Assembly: GCA_014240275.1 (NCBI GenBank)
Contig: JAAZXH010000008.1
Location: 54,857-118,856, forward strand
DNA length: 64,000 bases
DNA from: Candidatus Peregrinibacteria bacterium
Lineage (GTDB): Bacteria > Patescibacteriota > Gracilibacteria > UBA1369 > GCA-2718715
Reading direction: 5' to 3'
The position numbers were made by a program, and so were the translations under genes. The notes under the pieces were generated by a model, which saw nothing but the letters and a program-made list of their open reading frames with translations, was not told where the DNA came from and did no database searches. Positions 1-10,025 of the stretch are shown piece after piece. Every line of letters starts with the position of its first letter. Within the stretch, counting starts at the first letter, position 1.

Positions 1-1686
1 TTTAATACAATCAGTTTGAAAGTTATTATCAGTAAATAAACGTACAATATCTGTTAAGGCACCACCATCTGGATGTTCCATTAAAGTCAAACAACCGTTT
101 CTAAAATAATCTTGCAGTCTTGGTCCAAATATTTCTTCATCAAAAATTTTAATCATTATATTCATAGCATCCAAGGCAATCATATCACGAGAATCTTCTG
201 ATTCTGCCTCTAAAAGGTTAAAGCCCATCGGCCTTTCTACATCAGCAGGATTAAAAATTATCACATCATCAGCCCTTTCTTTAGGAATAAATGGCAATAG
301 ATCATCAACTAACTGTCCATGGGGATCAATAACACAGACACCATTACCTAAACGAAAATCTTGACGAATCATCGCTTGTAATATTGAAGATTTACCAGTA
401 CCAGTTTGACCAATAACATAAAAGTGTCTAAACCTATCTTCGGGCTGAATAAATACTTCACGAGTTACACCACGATAGGTAGAATGACCTAGTAAAAGAC
501 CTTCTTTAGGTAAATTATCTGGGGGTGGAGCAATTTTATAATTTTGCCAAGCAAAATTAGGAACCCTACTAAACCTTATACTCGGTACATGAAAAATAGA
601 AGAAAGTTCATCAACAGATAAAATATTTTTCTTAAATTTATATATTAGTGGCTTCTTAAAACTACGTACAATAAATTGTTTAAACAAATAATCAGAAGAA
701 AACTTATAATCTTCTGGTATAGTGAAGGAATTGAAATCCTGATAAGTATAGTTAGTAAAACAAGACAGTATACTACCAAGATTGACACCAGCATCCTCTG
801 GGTTTTTAGCTCCAGATACTACTCTAATAATTGTATCAAAACCAGTTTTAGTATTTTTAGTATCAAAAGCAGATATCTGCTCTTCCTTAACCTGGGTTAA
901 TCTATCAGTAGCAGGGGTATCGTCAGAACCCATTAAGTTTTCAGCTCCTTTGAATATTAATTCAAAGAAATTACGAATCCACTTTAAAGGATTCCATGAA
1001 GAGCCTGAATTCTCATTAGAATTCAGCAAATCCTGAGCCTTAGAGCGACCAGCAGATTGCCAATTAGACAATTCTGGTTTGATCATAATTTGAATTGCAG
1101 CACGTTCAGATGACTCAAGTTTAGACATACTATTTAAAACATCACTTAGCGGCTCACTACTCATCTGGTTAAAAGTTCTCAATGGATACATAGATTCTCT
1201 GGCAAGATGAACATATGTACCACAAAAAGTAAATTCATCATCAAATAAGTTATAACCATCAACAGGTTCAATAAAAACATCAGGGTAAAGGGCAGTGATC
1301 TTTTTTTCAATCACACGAACTGCTGAACGAGGCACACAACAATATAAATTAATCAAAGAATCAACAACGGCAATTTCAAGACTCATATAAGGTTGACCAT
1401 TTAAAAAAGGAGAAATTTTTGTAAAATCAGCTATATTTAAAAAAGAATCAAACATTTGTGCTCCTAAGGCACAATACTCTTTAAAATCACCGCCGGTAGC
1501 ACCAAAAGCCTCTTTATCGACTTCTTTATCTTGCTGAGACTCTTTTTTAGGAACACAAATTTTTAACATTACTAAATCTAAAGATTTAGCAAAATTATTA
1601 CGACTTCTTACCTTATACATAATATATCTATATATCCAATAAAGAATAAATAGACCTAAAAGTGATAAAATAATATAAAGAAGCAT
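1..1686 (-). CDS. Type IV secretion/conjugation coupling ATPase (VirD4/TraG-like), 3' part beyond window
   Basis: Open minus-strand frame from ATG at 1686 to the window edge, missed by the ORF track; N-terminal TM (MLLYIILSLLGLFILYWIYRYIMYK), Walker A 'YVIGQTGTGKSSILQAMIRQDF', Walker B-like 'GVCVIDPHGQLVDDLLPFIP'. Confidence 0.85.
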   Translation of the reverse strand, partial: MLLYIILSLLGLFILYWIYRYIMYKVRSRNNFAKSLDLVMLKICVPKKESQQDKEVDKEAFGATGGDFKEYCALGAQMFDSFLNIADFTKISPFLNGQPYMSLEIAVVDSLINLYCCVPRSAVRVIEKKITALYPDVFIEPVDGYNLFDDEFTFCGTYVHLARESMYPLRTFNQMSSEPLSDVLNSMSKLESSERAAIQIMIKPELSNWQSAGRSKAQDLLNSNENSGSSWNPLKWIRNFFELIFKGAENLMGSDDTPATDRLTQVKEEQISAFDTKNTKTGFDTIIRVVSGAKNPEDAGVNLGSILSCFTNYTYQDFNSFTIPEDYKFSSDYLFKQFIVRSFKKPLIYKFKKNILSVDELSSIFHVPSIRFSRVPNFAWQNYKIAPPPDNLPKEGLLLGHSTYRGVTREVFIQPEDRFRHFYVIGQTGTGKSSILQAMIRQDFRLGNGVCVIDPHGQLVDDLLPFIPKERADDVIIFNPADVERPMGFNLLEAESEDSRDMIALDAMNIMIKIFDEEIFGPRLQDYFRNGCLTLMEHPDGGALTDIVRLFTDNNFQTDCIK

Positions 1687-1687
1687 T

Positions 1688-3445
1688 TTAATAATTTTTA
1701 ATTCTTAATTCCTTTAAAGTGTTCATATCAGGCTCAGATGGTGCTTGCAACATAAGATCTTTAGCTTTTGAATCCTTCGGGAAGGCAATTACCTCACGAA
1801 TATTTGGCTCGCCACATAAAATCATAACAAATCTATCTAAACCCCAGGCGATTCCGGCGTGTGGCGGAACTCCATACGAAAATGCATTTAAAATGTGTCC
1901 AAAACGTTTATCGGCATCTTCCTTTGAAATATTCAACAAATCAAAAACTTTAGATTGCAAAGCAGCATCATGTATTCTTTGGCTACCACCACCAATCTCA
2001 CTACCATTTAATACAATATCATAACCTATTGAACGGCATTTGTGTGGGTCGGAATCGAGTAGATGTACATCCTCCATCATAGGAGAGGTAAATGGATGAT
2101 GACAAGCTTGAACAGATCCATCGTCATTTTTTTCAAACATAGGAAATTCAGTAACCCACAATAATGCAGCTTGAGTTTCATCAATAAGATCAAAACGTTT
2201 ACCAACTTCAAGACGAACAGCTCCTAAACTATTACAGGCAATGTCGAATTCATCTGCAGCAAAAAAGAGAATATCTCCATTTTCAAGTTTAACCAAATCT
2301 ACTAAGGCACTAATTTCATCTTCAGACATAAACTTTAATATAGGTGACTTCAGTTCACTACCTGACTTAATAATATAGGCCATACCTTTAGCTTTATAAA
2401 TTTTAGCAACATCTTCAAGTTCAGAAATTACCTTGCGAGAAAATTGTTCAGCAATTGCAGGCACCTTAAGCACCTTAACAATACCACCATTAGCAACTAC
2501 TGATGCAAAAGCTTGAAAACCTGAATTTTGAAAAATTTCGGTAGCATCAGCAAAAGGCAAATCAAAACGTAAATCTGGCTTGTCAGAACCATATGTGTTC
2601 ATACAATGATCATAAGTCATATGTGGAATTGCATCTGGCTGTTTCAAGTCTGGTCGATATTCAGTAAGTAAAGACTGTACTAACTCAGAATTTAATTCTA
2701 TAACATCCTTATCAGTCACAAAAGACATCTCTAAATCTAATTGCGTGAATTCTGGCTGTCTATCTCCACGCAAGTCTTCATCTCTAAAACATCTTGCAAT
2801 CTGAAAATATTTATCCATACCAGCAACCATAAGCAATTGTTTCAGCTGTTGTGGAGATTGAGGTAAAACAAAATAAGATCCAGGATATAAACGAGAAGGA
2901 ACCATATATTCTCTCGAACCCTCAGGAGTACCTTTAATTAATACTGGAGTTTCAATTTCTAAAAATTGTCTATCAGATAAAAAATCTCTAATTCGTTTTA
3001 TAACGTTATGACGCATAATAAGATTTTTTTGTAATTTACTACGCCTTAAATCCAAATAACGGTATTTGAGCCTTAGTTCTTCGTTAACGACGTCATCAGA
3101 ATCAATTTCAAAAGGAGGAGTTTGCGCTTCAGATAAAATCTTTAAATCACTAATTAAAACTTCGATCTCACCAGTAGGTAATTTAGAATTCGACATTCCA
3201 TCAGGTCTTTTACGAACCTTACCTTCAACACGAATTACATATTCACCACGCAAACTTTCTGCTAGTTTATGAGCATCAGCAAAATCAGATGGATCAAAAA
3301 CAATCTGTGTAAGGCCATAACGGTCGCGTAAATCAATAAAAATCAAACCTCCATGATCTCTTCTTCTATTAACAAATCCTGAAAGGATAACAGTCGCATC
3401 AATATGATCTATATTCAGTTCGGACAAATTGTGTGTTCTAAACAT
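1688..3445 (-). CDS. aspS: Aspartyl-tRNA synthetase
   Basis: 585 aa; 'RYLDLRRSKLQKNL', 'GTPEGSREYMVPSR', 'RCFRDEDLRGDRQPEFTQLDLEMSF', 'GIAWGLDRFVMIL'. Confidence 0.97.
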   Translation of the reverse strand: MFRTHNLSELNIDHIDATVILSGFVNRRRDHGGLIFIDLRDRYGLTQIVFDPSDFADAHKLAESLRGEYVIRVEGKVRKRPDGMSNSKLPTGEIEVLISDLKILSEAQTPPFEIDSDDVVNEELRLKYRYLDLRRSKLQKNLIMRHNVIKRIRDFLSDRQFLEIETPVLIKGTPEGSREYMVPSRLYPGSYFVLPQSPQQLKQLLMVAGMDKYFQIARCFRDEDLRGDRQPEFTQLDLEMSFVTDKDVIELNSELVQSLLTEYRPDLKQPDAIPHMTYDHCMNTYGSDKPDLRFDLPFADATEIFQNSGFQAFASVVANGGIVKVLKVPAIAEQFSRKVISELEDVAKIYKAKGMAYIIKSGSELKSPILKFMSEDEISALVDLVKLENGDILFFAADEFDIACNSLGAVRLEVGKRFDLIDETQAALLWVTEFPMFEKNDDGSVQACHHPFTSPMMEDVHLLDSDPHKCRSIGYDIVLNGSEIGGGSQRIHDAALQSKVFDLLNISKEDADKRFGHILNAFSYGVPPHAGIAWGLDRFVMILCGEPNIREVIAFPKDSKAKDLMLQAPSEPDMNTLKELRIKNY

Positions 3446-3469
3446 ACAGTAAAATTAAACAATAAAATA

Positions 3470-6400
3470 TTAATGCTTTTGCTGATTTAAGTAAAGCCAT
3501 TTCTGTTCAAACTCAGGGGATGGCTGAATCTGCATGGGTAGTTTAACTTTTTTAAATTGCATTTTAGCTAAACGTAAATATACAGGGTACTTACCAGGTA
3601 CTTCGGCAAGCAACTGTTTCACTTTTTCTAAATTTTCCTTATTAGGATCTAAATTAAAATCCAAAACTATAGGATCAATCGAATCTTGACACAACTTATC
3701 TAAATCTACCATTTTTAAATTTGAAACGATCATTTGGGTTCCACGGTCAAAATCCAATTTACCTCTAACTACAACAGTATCAGACAGAATAGGCGTAAAC
3801 TCTAACCCCTTATAAGTTCGAGGAAAAACAACAACATCTAAAGAACCAGAAGGGTTAGAAACGGTAAAGGTCATCATAGCAGCACCTTTTTTGGTAATAA
3901 AATTACGAATAGAGGTCACCATACCACAAGCTGCAAACATATTAACTTTAGCCTTAGCAACCTCATCCGGATCAATCTGAGCTAAATCTAAGTAGTTTTT
4001 ATCGATAAAATCTATATAAGGGTCTAGTGGATGTGCAGAAACATACAAACCCAATACAGATTTTTCTAAAGATAATCTATCAAACATTGATACTTCACGA
4101 AATGGAGCATATTTAATTTTTTCAAGTTCAATATCATCGGAGAGAGAAAATAAAGAAGACTGACCTGCCAAATTAGATTTCTGAGCAAGTTTTGCATAAG
4201 ACGACAATATATCAACAGAATCAACAATTACAATTCTATCACCAAACAAATCAAAAGCTCCACTATAGGCTAATGCTTCCATAGTTTTCTTGTTAATAAG
4301 ATTTGCAGGTACACTTTCTAAGAAATGCTCCATCGATTCGAAACTACCAACTTTTGAACGAGATTCAATGATTTTTTCCATAGAAGAAGAACCTAAACCT
4401 TTAATAGCACCTAAACCAAAACGAATAGTTTTACCATCTAAAATCCTAAAATCAACATCCGATTCGTTAATATCTGGCGGCAGAACAGAAATACCTAGCT
4501 GTTTACACTCTTTAATATCGAGTACAACCCTTTCTGTATTTTCAAGATCAGAACTCAATAATGCAGCCATAAACTCTACTGTGAAATTAGCTTTTAAATA
4601 GGCTGTTTGATAGGCAATCATGGCGTAACATGTAGCATGTGACTTGTTAAAACCGTAACCTGCAAAAGGTTCAATAACATCAGTAAAGACAGTTTTAGCA
4701 AAATCAGGATCATGTCCCTGGTCTTTTGCACCATTAATAAATTTTTCACACTGTTCAGCTAACAATTCAGGAATTTTTTTACCTACTGCCTTACGTAATA
4801 AGTCAGCTTCACCAAGGGTAAATCCAGCAAAAGACTTTGCAATTTCTAAAATTTGCTCCTGATAAACACCTACTCCATAAGTTTCTTTCAAAATAGGTTC
4901 AAACACAGGGTGCATATATGTGATTTTTTCTGGATTATGCTTACCCTCAATATATTGAGGAATAAATTCCATCGGGCCAGGTCTATACAAGGCATTCATG
5001 GCAATAATATCATAAATAGAAGATGGTTTTAACTCCTTTAAATAACGCTGCATTCCAACAGATTCAAGCTGAAATACACCGACCGTTAAACCATCTGATA
5101 GTAGATCAAAGGCCTTTTGGTCATCTAAACCTAATTTAGATAAATCAACATCTTTCTTTTTTGTTAACTTAATTAAATCTAAGGCCTTTTGAATTATGGT
5201 TAAGTTTCTTAAACCCAAAAAGTCCACCTTTAGTAAACCAATTTTTTCCAAAGGATTCATAGAATACTGAGAAACTATAGTATTATCTTTACCAGCTGCA
5301 AACTGCAATGGAGTATGATCAGTTAAAGGGTTTTCAGCTAACACTACTGCACAAGCATGAGTACCTGTATTTCTCACTGTACCTTCTAATTTCATAGCAT
5401 TATCAAGGAGTGCTTTAGCTCTTGGATTTTGATCATAAACTTCTTTTAATTCAGGAAATTCCTTTGTAGATTTAGCCAAAGGGGCATGTTTACCCAAAAC
5501 AGGAGGTGGAATACGTTTAGAGATAGCATCAACTTCAGAATATTCATAACCCATTGCACGACCAACGTCACGCACAACAGCTCTAGCAGACATAGTTCCG
5601 AAAGTAATGATTTGGGAAACATTTCTACGACCATATCGTTCAACAACATATTGCAAAACTTCGTCTCTGCGAGCATCTTCAAAGTCAATATCGATATCAG
5701 GCATACTTACACGTTCCGGATTCAAAAAACGCTCAAAATACAATCCATACTCCAAAGGATCAACTGTAGTGATATCTAAAGCGTAAGCAATAATAGAACC
5801 TGCAGCAGAACCACGACCTGGACCAACAATAATCCCTCGATCGTGAGCAAATGAAACAAAATCATTAACAATTAAGAAATAATCATCAAAACCCATCGGA
5901 GAAATAACAGACAACTCATAATCTAAGCGTTCTAGAGCTTTAGATTGCTGGGCCTTTGAATATTTTTTTTGAATCCCAACCTCACACAATTGACGCAAAT
6001 ATTCTGCAGAAGAAATATTATTAGGAGTAGGAAACTTTGGAAGTAAATTAAGATCCAAAGGAATTTCTAAATTCGTAAGATTAGCAATTTTTTGGGTATT
6101 TTCATAAGCTCTAGGAAAATTCTTGGAGAACTCCAACAGTTCGTCATCTGGCTTTAAATAAGATTCATATGAGAATATAAAGCGATTGGGGTCATTGATA
6201 TTCTTCCCATTGCCAATACACATTAAAATGTCCAAAAGATCCTTATCTTTTTTTTCTATATAATGTGAATCACAAGTTAAAACCATTTCAAGATCTTCTT
6301 CATTCGACATTGTTTTTAATGCAGCATTTACAATATTTAAATCTGAATTATCATTAGAGGCAATAATTTCAAAGAATAAATCTTGCTCAAAAATCTTTTT

Positions 6401-6913
6401 ATAAAAATTTAACAAATCAGTTTGTTTATCTGAGTCATTAATTAAAATAGCCTTACCAAGATCAGAAGCAATACCACCAATTATACAAATTAAACCTTTG
6501 CTATGAGCTTCTAACACCTTATAATCAATACGAGGACGATAATAAAAACCTTCTAAATGAGCTATCGTAACAAGCTCAATTAAGTTTTTATAGCCTTCAT
6601 AATCCTTTGCAATCAATAAAACCTTAGAGGTAGATTTGTTATTAACATCCTTTAAAAACCTATCCTTACAAATATAAAAGTCAACTCCAATAATTGGTTT
6701 AACACCCTCCTTCTTACATTTATGATAAAAGTCAAAAGCAGAATAAAGATTAGCGTTATCAGTTAGTGCAATTGCAGGCATTTGATTAGCAGTAGCATAA
6801 TTAACTATGTCAGAAGGAAATGAAACAGCAGACAACAAACTATAACAGCTATGATTATGTAAATGAATAAAAGTCATATTTTTTTTTACAAAAACATTAT
6901 ACAAAAAAAACAC
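3470..6913 (-). CDS. dnaE: DNA polymerase III alpha subunit (start may be internal Met at 6877, 'MTFIHLHNHS')
   Basis: PHP domain 'FIHLHNHSCYSLL', 'GPGRGSAAGSIIAYALDIT', 'PDIDIDFEDARRDEV', 'ALYRPGPMEFIPQYI'. Confidence 0.96.
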   Translation of the reverse strand: MFFLYNVFVKKNMTFIHLHNHSCYSLLSAVSFPSDIVNYATANQMPAIALTDNANLYSAFDFYHKCKKEGVKPIIGVDFYICKDRFLKDVNNKSTSKVLLIAKDYEGYKNLIELVTIAHLEGFYYRPRIDYKVLEAHSKGLICIIGGIASDLGKAILINDSDKQTDLLNFYKKIFEQDLFFEIIASNDNSDLNIVNAALKTMSNEEDLEMVLTCDSHYIEKKDKDLLDILMCIGNGKNINDPNRFIFSYESYLKPDDELLEFSKNFPRAYENTQKIANLTNLEIPLDLNLLPKFPTPNNISSAEYLRQLCEVGIQKKYSKAQQSKALERLDYELSVISPMGFDDYFLIVNDFVSFAHDRGIIVGPGRGSAAGSIIAYALDITTVDPLEYGLYFERFLNPERVSMPDIDIDFEDARRDEVLQYVVERYGRRNVSQIITFGTMSARAVVRDVGRAMGYEYSEVDAISKRIPPPVLGKHAPLAKSTKEFPELKEVYDQNPRAKALLDNAMKLEGTVRNTGTHACAVVLAENPLTDHTPLQFAAGKDNTIVSQYSMNPLEKIGLLKVDFLGLRNLTIIQKALDLIKLTKKKDVDLSKLGLDDQKAFDLLSDGLTVGVFQLESVGMQRYLKELKPSSIYDIIAMNALYRPGPMEFIPQYIEGKHNPEKITYMHPVFEPILKETYGVGVYQEQILEIAKSFAGFTLGEADLLRKAVGKKIPELLAEQCEKFINGAKDQGHDPDFAKTVFTDVIEPFAGYGFNKSHATCYAMIAYQTAYLKANFTVEFMAALLSSDLENTERVVLDIKECKQLGISVLPPDINESDVDFRILDGKTIRFGLGAIKGLGSSSMEKIIESRSKVGSFESMEHFLESVPANLINKKTMEALAYSGAFDLFGDRIVIVDSVDILSSYAKLAQKSNLAGQSSLFSLSDDIELEKIKYAPFREVSMFDRLSLEKSVLGLYVSAHPLDPYIDFIDKNYLDLAQIDPDEVAKAKVNMFAACGMVTSIRNFITKKGAAMMTFTVSNPSGSLDVVVFPRTYKGLEFTPILSDTVVVRGKLDFDRGTQMIVSNLKMVDLDKLCQDSIDPIVLDFNLDPNKENLEKVKQLLAEVPGKYPVYLRLAKMQFKKVKLPMQIQPSPEFEQKWLYLNQQKH

Positions 6914-6925
6914 AAAAAAAAAATG

Positions 6926-6954
6926 TTGAATTTTAAATAAAAAAGAGTTAAGAT
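6926..6954 (+). promoter_or_regulatory. Sigma-70-type promoter for tRNA-Leu (TTGAAT-17-TAAGAT)
   Basis: TTGAAT 6926-6931, 17-nt spacer, TAAGAT 6949-6954; tRNA starts at 6966. Confidence 0.6.
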
Positions 6955-6965
6955 GTTATGGCTGT

Positions 6966-7050
6966 GCCGCGGTGGCGGAATTGGTAGACGCGCTGGTCTT
7001 AGGAACCAGTGGGGAAACCCGTAAGAGTTCGAGTCTCTTCCGCGGTACCA
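6966..7050 (+). tRNA. tRNA-Leu (anticodon TAG), CCA encoded
   Basis: Acceptor GCCGCGG/CCGCGGT, anticodon stem-loop CTGGT-CTTAGGA-ACCAG, variable arm, GTTCGAGTC T-loop, terminal ACCA. Confidence 0.95.
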
Positions 7051-7073
7051 CTTTATATAAGTGGTATTTTTTT
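7046..7073 (+). terminator. Intrinsic terminator overlapping the tRNA-Leu 3' end
   Basis: TACCACTT-TATAT-AAGTGGTA followed by TTTTTTT. Confidence 0.85.
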
Positions 7074-7087
7074 ATTTTAAAATATAT

Positions 7088-7116
7088 TTGACAAGAAACA
7101 AAAAACAGATTATACT
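7088..7116 (+). promoter_or_regulatory. Consensus sigma-70 promoter (TTGACA-17-TATACT)
   Basis: TTGACA 7088-7093, 17-nt spacer, TATACT 7111-7116, upstream of the CDS at 7142. Confidence 0.85.
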
Positions 7117-7141
7117 AAGAACCTTTACTTAACTTAATGTA

Positions 7142-8113
7142 ATGTTTGATTTTCTCAAAAACTACCTAACAAACAAAGAATACGAAGTAATACAAAAAAG
7201 ATACTTTGAAAACAAAACTCTTCAAGCCATAGGAGATGAAATGGCTCTAACTAGAGAAAGGATACGACAAATCCAAAACAACGGTATCAACAAACTCAAA
7301 CGAGTAATTGAAACAACTAAAGTTCAATTAGTAATCGAAAAAATAGAACAACACTTGCAAAAAAACAGCAACCTAAGTTGCTACAAAACCCTCCAAAACA
7401 ATTTCCAAGAACATACAATTGGTGAATTGGAACTAATTGTAGATGCATCTCAAAACATTGAGACAATCAAAAAAACCCAAAACTTCAAACATTCATGCGG
7501 CTTAAACAACAAAATAGATAAAAACAAACTCAATCTAATTCATAAAAAAATCATCCAAGAACTGAAAACAAACAATAGACCAATCTGTACAAACAAATTT
7601 GTAATTGAAATACAAAAAAAACAAGATACATACACAAGTCAAAAAACAATTCAAGGGATTATTGAAATATCAGAACAAACAAAAATATTAGATAATAAAG
7701 TCGGTCACATAAGCTGTAGGGAAGTTAACCCAAAAAGCATCAAAGATAAAGCTATTATAGTACTAGAAAGGGCACATCAACCACTACACTTCCGCGATAT
7801 AAATCAAAAAATACACCTAGAAGAATTTGACAGAAAAACAGTAACTCTAGAAGCAGTCCACAATGAGCTAATTCGCTATGAAGATTTTGTATTAGTTGGA
7901 AGAGGACTTTATGCTTTATCTAAATGGGGGTACACAAAAGGGACAGTAAAAGATATAATCCATCAAATACTAAAAGAACATGGTGTATTATCAAAGAAAC
8001 TAATAGTTGCAAAAGTATTAGAGCAAAGACAAGTAAAAATCGGTACGATTAGTTTAAACCTACAAAAATACCCAGAATTTAAAAGAGTTGGAAGAGCCAC
8101 TTACTCACTCTGA
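7142..8113 (+). CDS. Sigma-70 region 4-like HTH protein with C-terminal HARE-HTH (RpoE/delta-like) module
   Basis: N-term 'KNYLTNKEYEVIQKRYFENKTLQAIGDEMALTRERIRQIQNNGINKLKR' (sigma region 4 type); C-term 'KDKAIIVLERAHQPLHFRDINQKI...VLVGRGLYALSKWGYTKGTVKDIIHQIL' (HARE-HTH type). Confidence 0.75.
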   Translation: MFDFLKNYLTNKEYEVIQKRYFENKTLQAIGDEMALTRERIRQIQNNGINKLKRVIETTKVQLVIEKIEQHLQKNSNLSCYKTLQNNFQEHTIGELELIVDASQNIETIKKTQNFKHSCGLNNKIDKNKLNLIHKKIIQELKTNNRPICTNKFVIEIQKKQDTYTSQKTIQGIIEISEQTKILDNKVGHISCREVNPKSIKDKAIIVLERAHQPLHFRDINQKIHLEEFDRKTVTLEAVHNELIRYEDFVLVGRGLYALSKWGYTKGTVKDIIHQILKEHGVLSKKLIVAKVLEQRQVKIGTISLNLQKYPEFKRVGRATYSL

Positions 8114-8524
8114 TTGTAAAGTTCCTTTAAAATTATCATAAACTACATTCAACTCTGTTAAAGACATTTTTTCAGGGTCAGCGCCCAACCTATTCAACAT
8201 TAAAGTGGCATTAAATCGCTTTTGTATAATTGAAAGACGATCTGAACCAAAAATAAAACTAAAAGATTTTATTTTTGCAAATATAGAATTCACTAAAACA
8301 ATTAATTTTTTACGTCCTAAAACTTGAGATTTTTTAGGAGGAGTATTATTTTTACTATTAGAGTTGGTTTGTGAATTACTTGAGTCAGTAACTGGAATAT
8401 TACTCACTATAGTTTTTAAATCTGAACTTAAATCAGAAAGAAATTGTTCAGGATTTAATTGAGACGTATCATCATCTATAGACTTATCCTTATCGGATAG
8501 ACTTTCTATATTTTTAAGATTCAT
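8105..8524 (-). CDS. Hypothetical protein (about 139 aa, disordered polar N-term)
   Basis: ORF track starts at 8815, but the in-frame ATG at 8524 (MNLKNIESLSDKDKSIDDD) avoids overlap with the + gene at 8553. Confidence 0.55.
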   Translation of the reverse strand: MNLKNIESLSDKDKSIDDDTSQLNPEQFLSDLSSDLKTIVSNIPVTDSSNSQTNSNSKNNTPPKKSQVLGRKKLIVLVNSIFAKIKSFSFIFGSDRLSIIQKRFNATLMLNRLGADPEKMSLTELNVVYDNFKGTLQSE

Positions 8525-8552
8525 ATAAAATGTTAATGTCTTAAATATAAAT

Positions 8553-10025
8553 ATGAAGAAATTTACGAAAATTCTACTTACTATAATAATAGCAACAAAC
8601 CTATACTCAACACAAGCCCAAGAAAACAACCCAATAAAATCCCCAAAACTTATCAAGGCTGGTGAACCTAGTAATTTTTCTATAAATGACCAAAACTCAA
8701 AAACTAAATGGGATTTTGGTAACGGTAATAAAGACACAGGTGCAAATGTTGCACACACATACAATAAAGCCGGTATATATGAATTGAAAATAGAAAACCA
8801 AAACCAAACAAACACACAAGAAATTCAAGTCTACCAAGAAATAAACCTATTGATTCATGATAAAAATAATTTAGAAAAATATATTAACAACACACAAACT
8901 TTAGCAAACAACAACCAAAACCAAATCATAGCATTAGACACAAACAAGCATACCAACCCGTTTATAAACCAAGAAATAATTCTTGAGAAACTAACTCAAC
9001 TACAAGCTATAAATTTTGAGAAAATAGACAACATCATAATCTGGACAGACAATAATAACGGAATAAACCCTTTAATTCAATATTTAACAAAAAACCAAGA
9101 AATTAAAGTCGATAAAAAAAACATCTATATAGTAAATAATAAATTTGATAACAAAACACGATTAATAAGACAACAAAGAAGATTAAAAGCTAAAAACATG
9201 TATGTTATTAAAAGCCCTAATCTATACAGCTTAGCAGATAGTCAAAACACCAAAGAATTTGAAAAAAAACTTAAAGAAGGACTACTAGAATACGTAGAAA
9301 TCAAACCAGAAAACTATATATATAATCCACTAAAATTCTTATCACTTTCGATAGATTATTTAAGTGAAAAAGGAATACCAGAAAACCTAATTCAACTCCT
9401 ATTGCTAATACCCCTGATTTGCTTCTGGATTAGCTTTTTAAAACAAATAATAGGCCTATCAACAATAGGAGTATATCTGCCAATTGTTATTACACTCTGC
9501 TTTCTGATCTTAGGAATTTCAGTTGGGACAATCACAATGGCAATCGTATTTTTTGCAAGTAGCCTGAGCTCATACCTACTTAATAAAGTGCGAATGTTAT
9601 ACAGTCCAAAAACTTCGCTAACAATAGTAATTACCAGCCTAATATATACTATGAGCTTGAGCCTTTTAATTAAATTTAAAATTCTAGATATATATACAGG
9701 CCTAATGACAGTCTTCCCTACAATAATCATGTTAACTATGGCAGAAAAATTTGCCAATATTGTAAATTCTAAAGGATTAAAAAGTTGTTTTTTTACAACA
9801 CTTGAAACGTATTTAGTTATAATACTAACATACATACTTTGTGGAGGTACTTATTACTATCAATCCAAAGTTTATTCATTCCAATTCTTCAATCAACACA
9901 TTATCAACAGTCCAGAATTAATAATACTGCTAAGTGTATTTATATTTATTATTGGTAGATATACAGGGCTACAAGTGAGCGAATACTTCAGATTTAGAAA
10001 AATTTTAGATAACATCGAAGAATGA
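8553..10025 (+). CDS. Secreted PKD-domain protein fused to a 7-TM domain (7TM_transglut/UUP1-associated type)
   Basis: Signal peptide; PKD-like 'KTKWDFGNGNKDTGANVAHTYNKAGIYELKIE'; multiple TM helices ending 'GRYTGLQVSEYFRFRKIL', typical of the 7TM module next to RimK-related ligases. Confidence 0.75.
   Translation: MKKFTKILLTIIIATNLYSTQAQENNPIKSPKLIKAGEPSNFSINDQNSKTKWDFGNGNKDTGANVAHTYNKAGIYELKIENQNQTNTQEIQVYQEINLLIHDKNNLEKYINNTQTLANNNQNQIIALDTNKHTNPFINQEIILEKLTQLQAINFEKIDNIIIWTDNNNGINPLIQYLTKNQEIKVDKKNIYIVNNKFDNKTRLIRQQRRLKAKNMYVIKSPNLYSLADSQNTKEFEKKLKEGLLEYVEIKPENYIYNPLKFLSLSIDYLSEKGIPENLIQLLLLIPLICFWISFLKQIIGLSTIGVYLPIVITLCFLILGISVGTITMAIVFFASSLSSYLLNKVRMLYSPKTSLTIVITSLIYTMSLSLLIKFKILDIYTGLMTVFPTIIMLTMAEKFANIVNSKGLKSCFFTTLETYLVIILTYILCGGTYYYQSKVYSFQFFNQHIINSPELIILLSVFIFIIGRYTGLQVSEYFRFRKILDNIEE

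Noticed and set aside
5446-5688. 80-aa and 97-aa ORFs inside dnaE
   Set aside because: Alternate frames of a clear DnaE coding region.
8525-8815. N-terminal extension of the minus ORF 8105-8815
   Set aside because: Overlaps the signal peptide and PKD region of the well-supported + gene at 8553; internal ATG at 8524 is a better start.
9392-9835. 147-aa minus ORF opposite the 7TM gene
   Set aside because: Antisense of hydrophobic TM coding sequence; no independent support.
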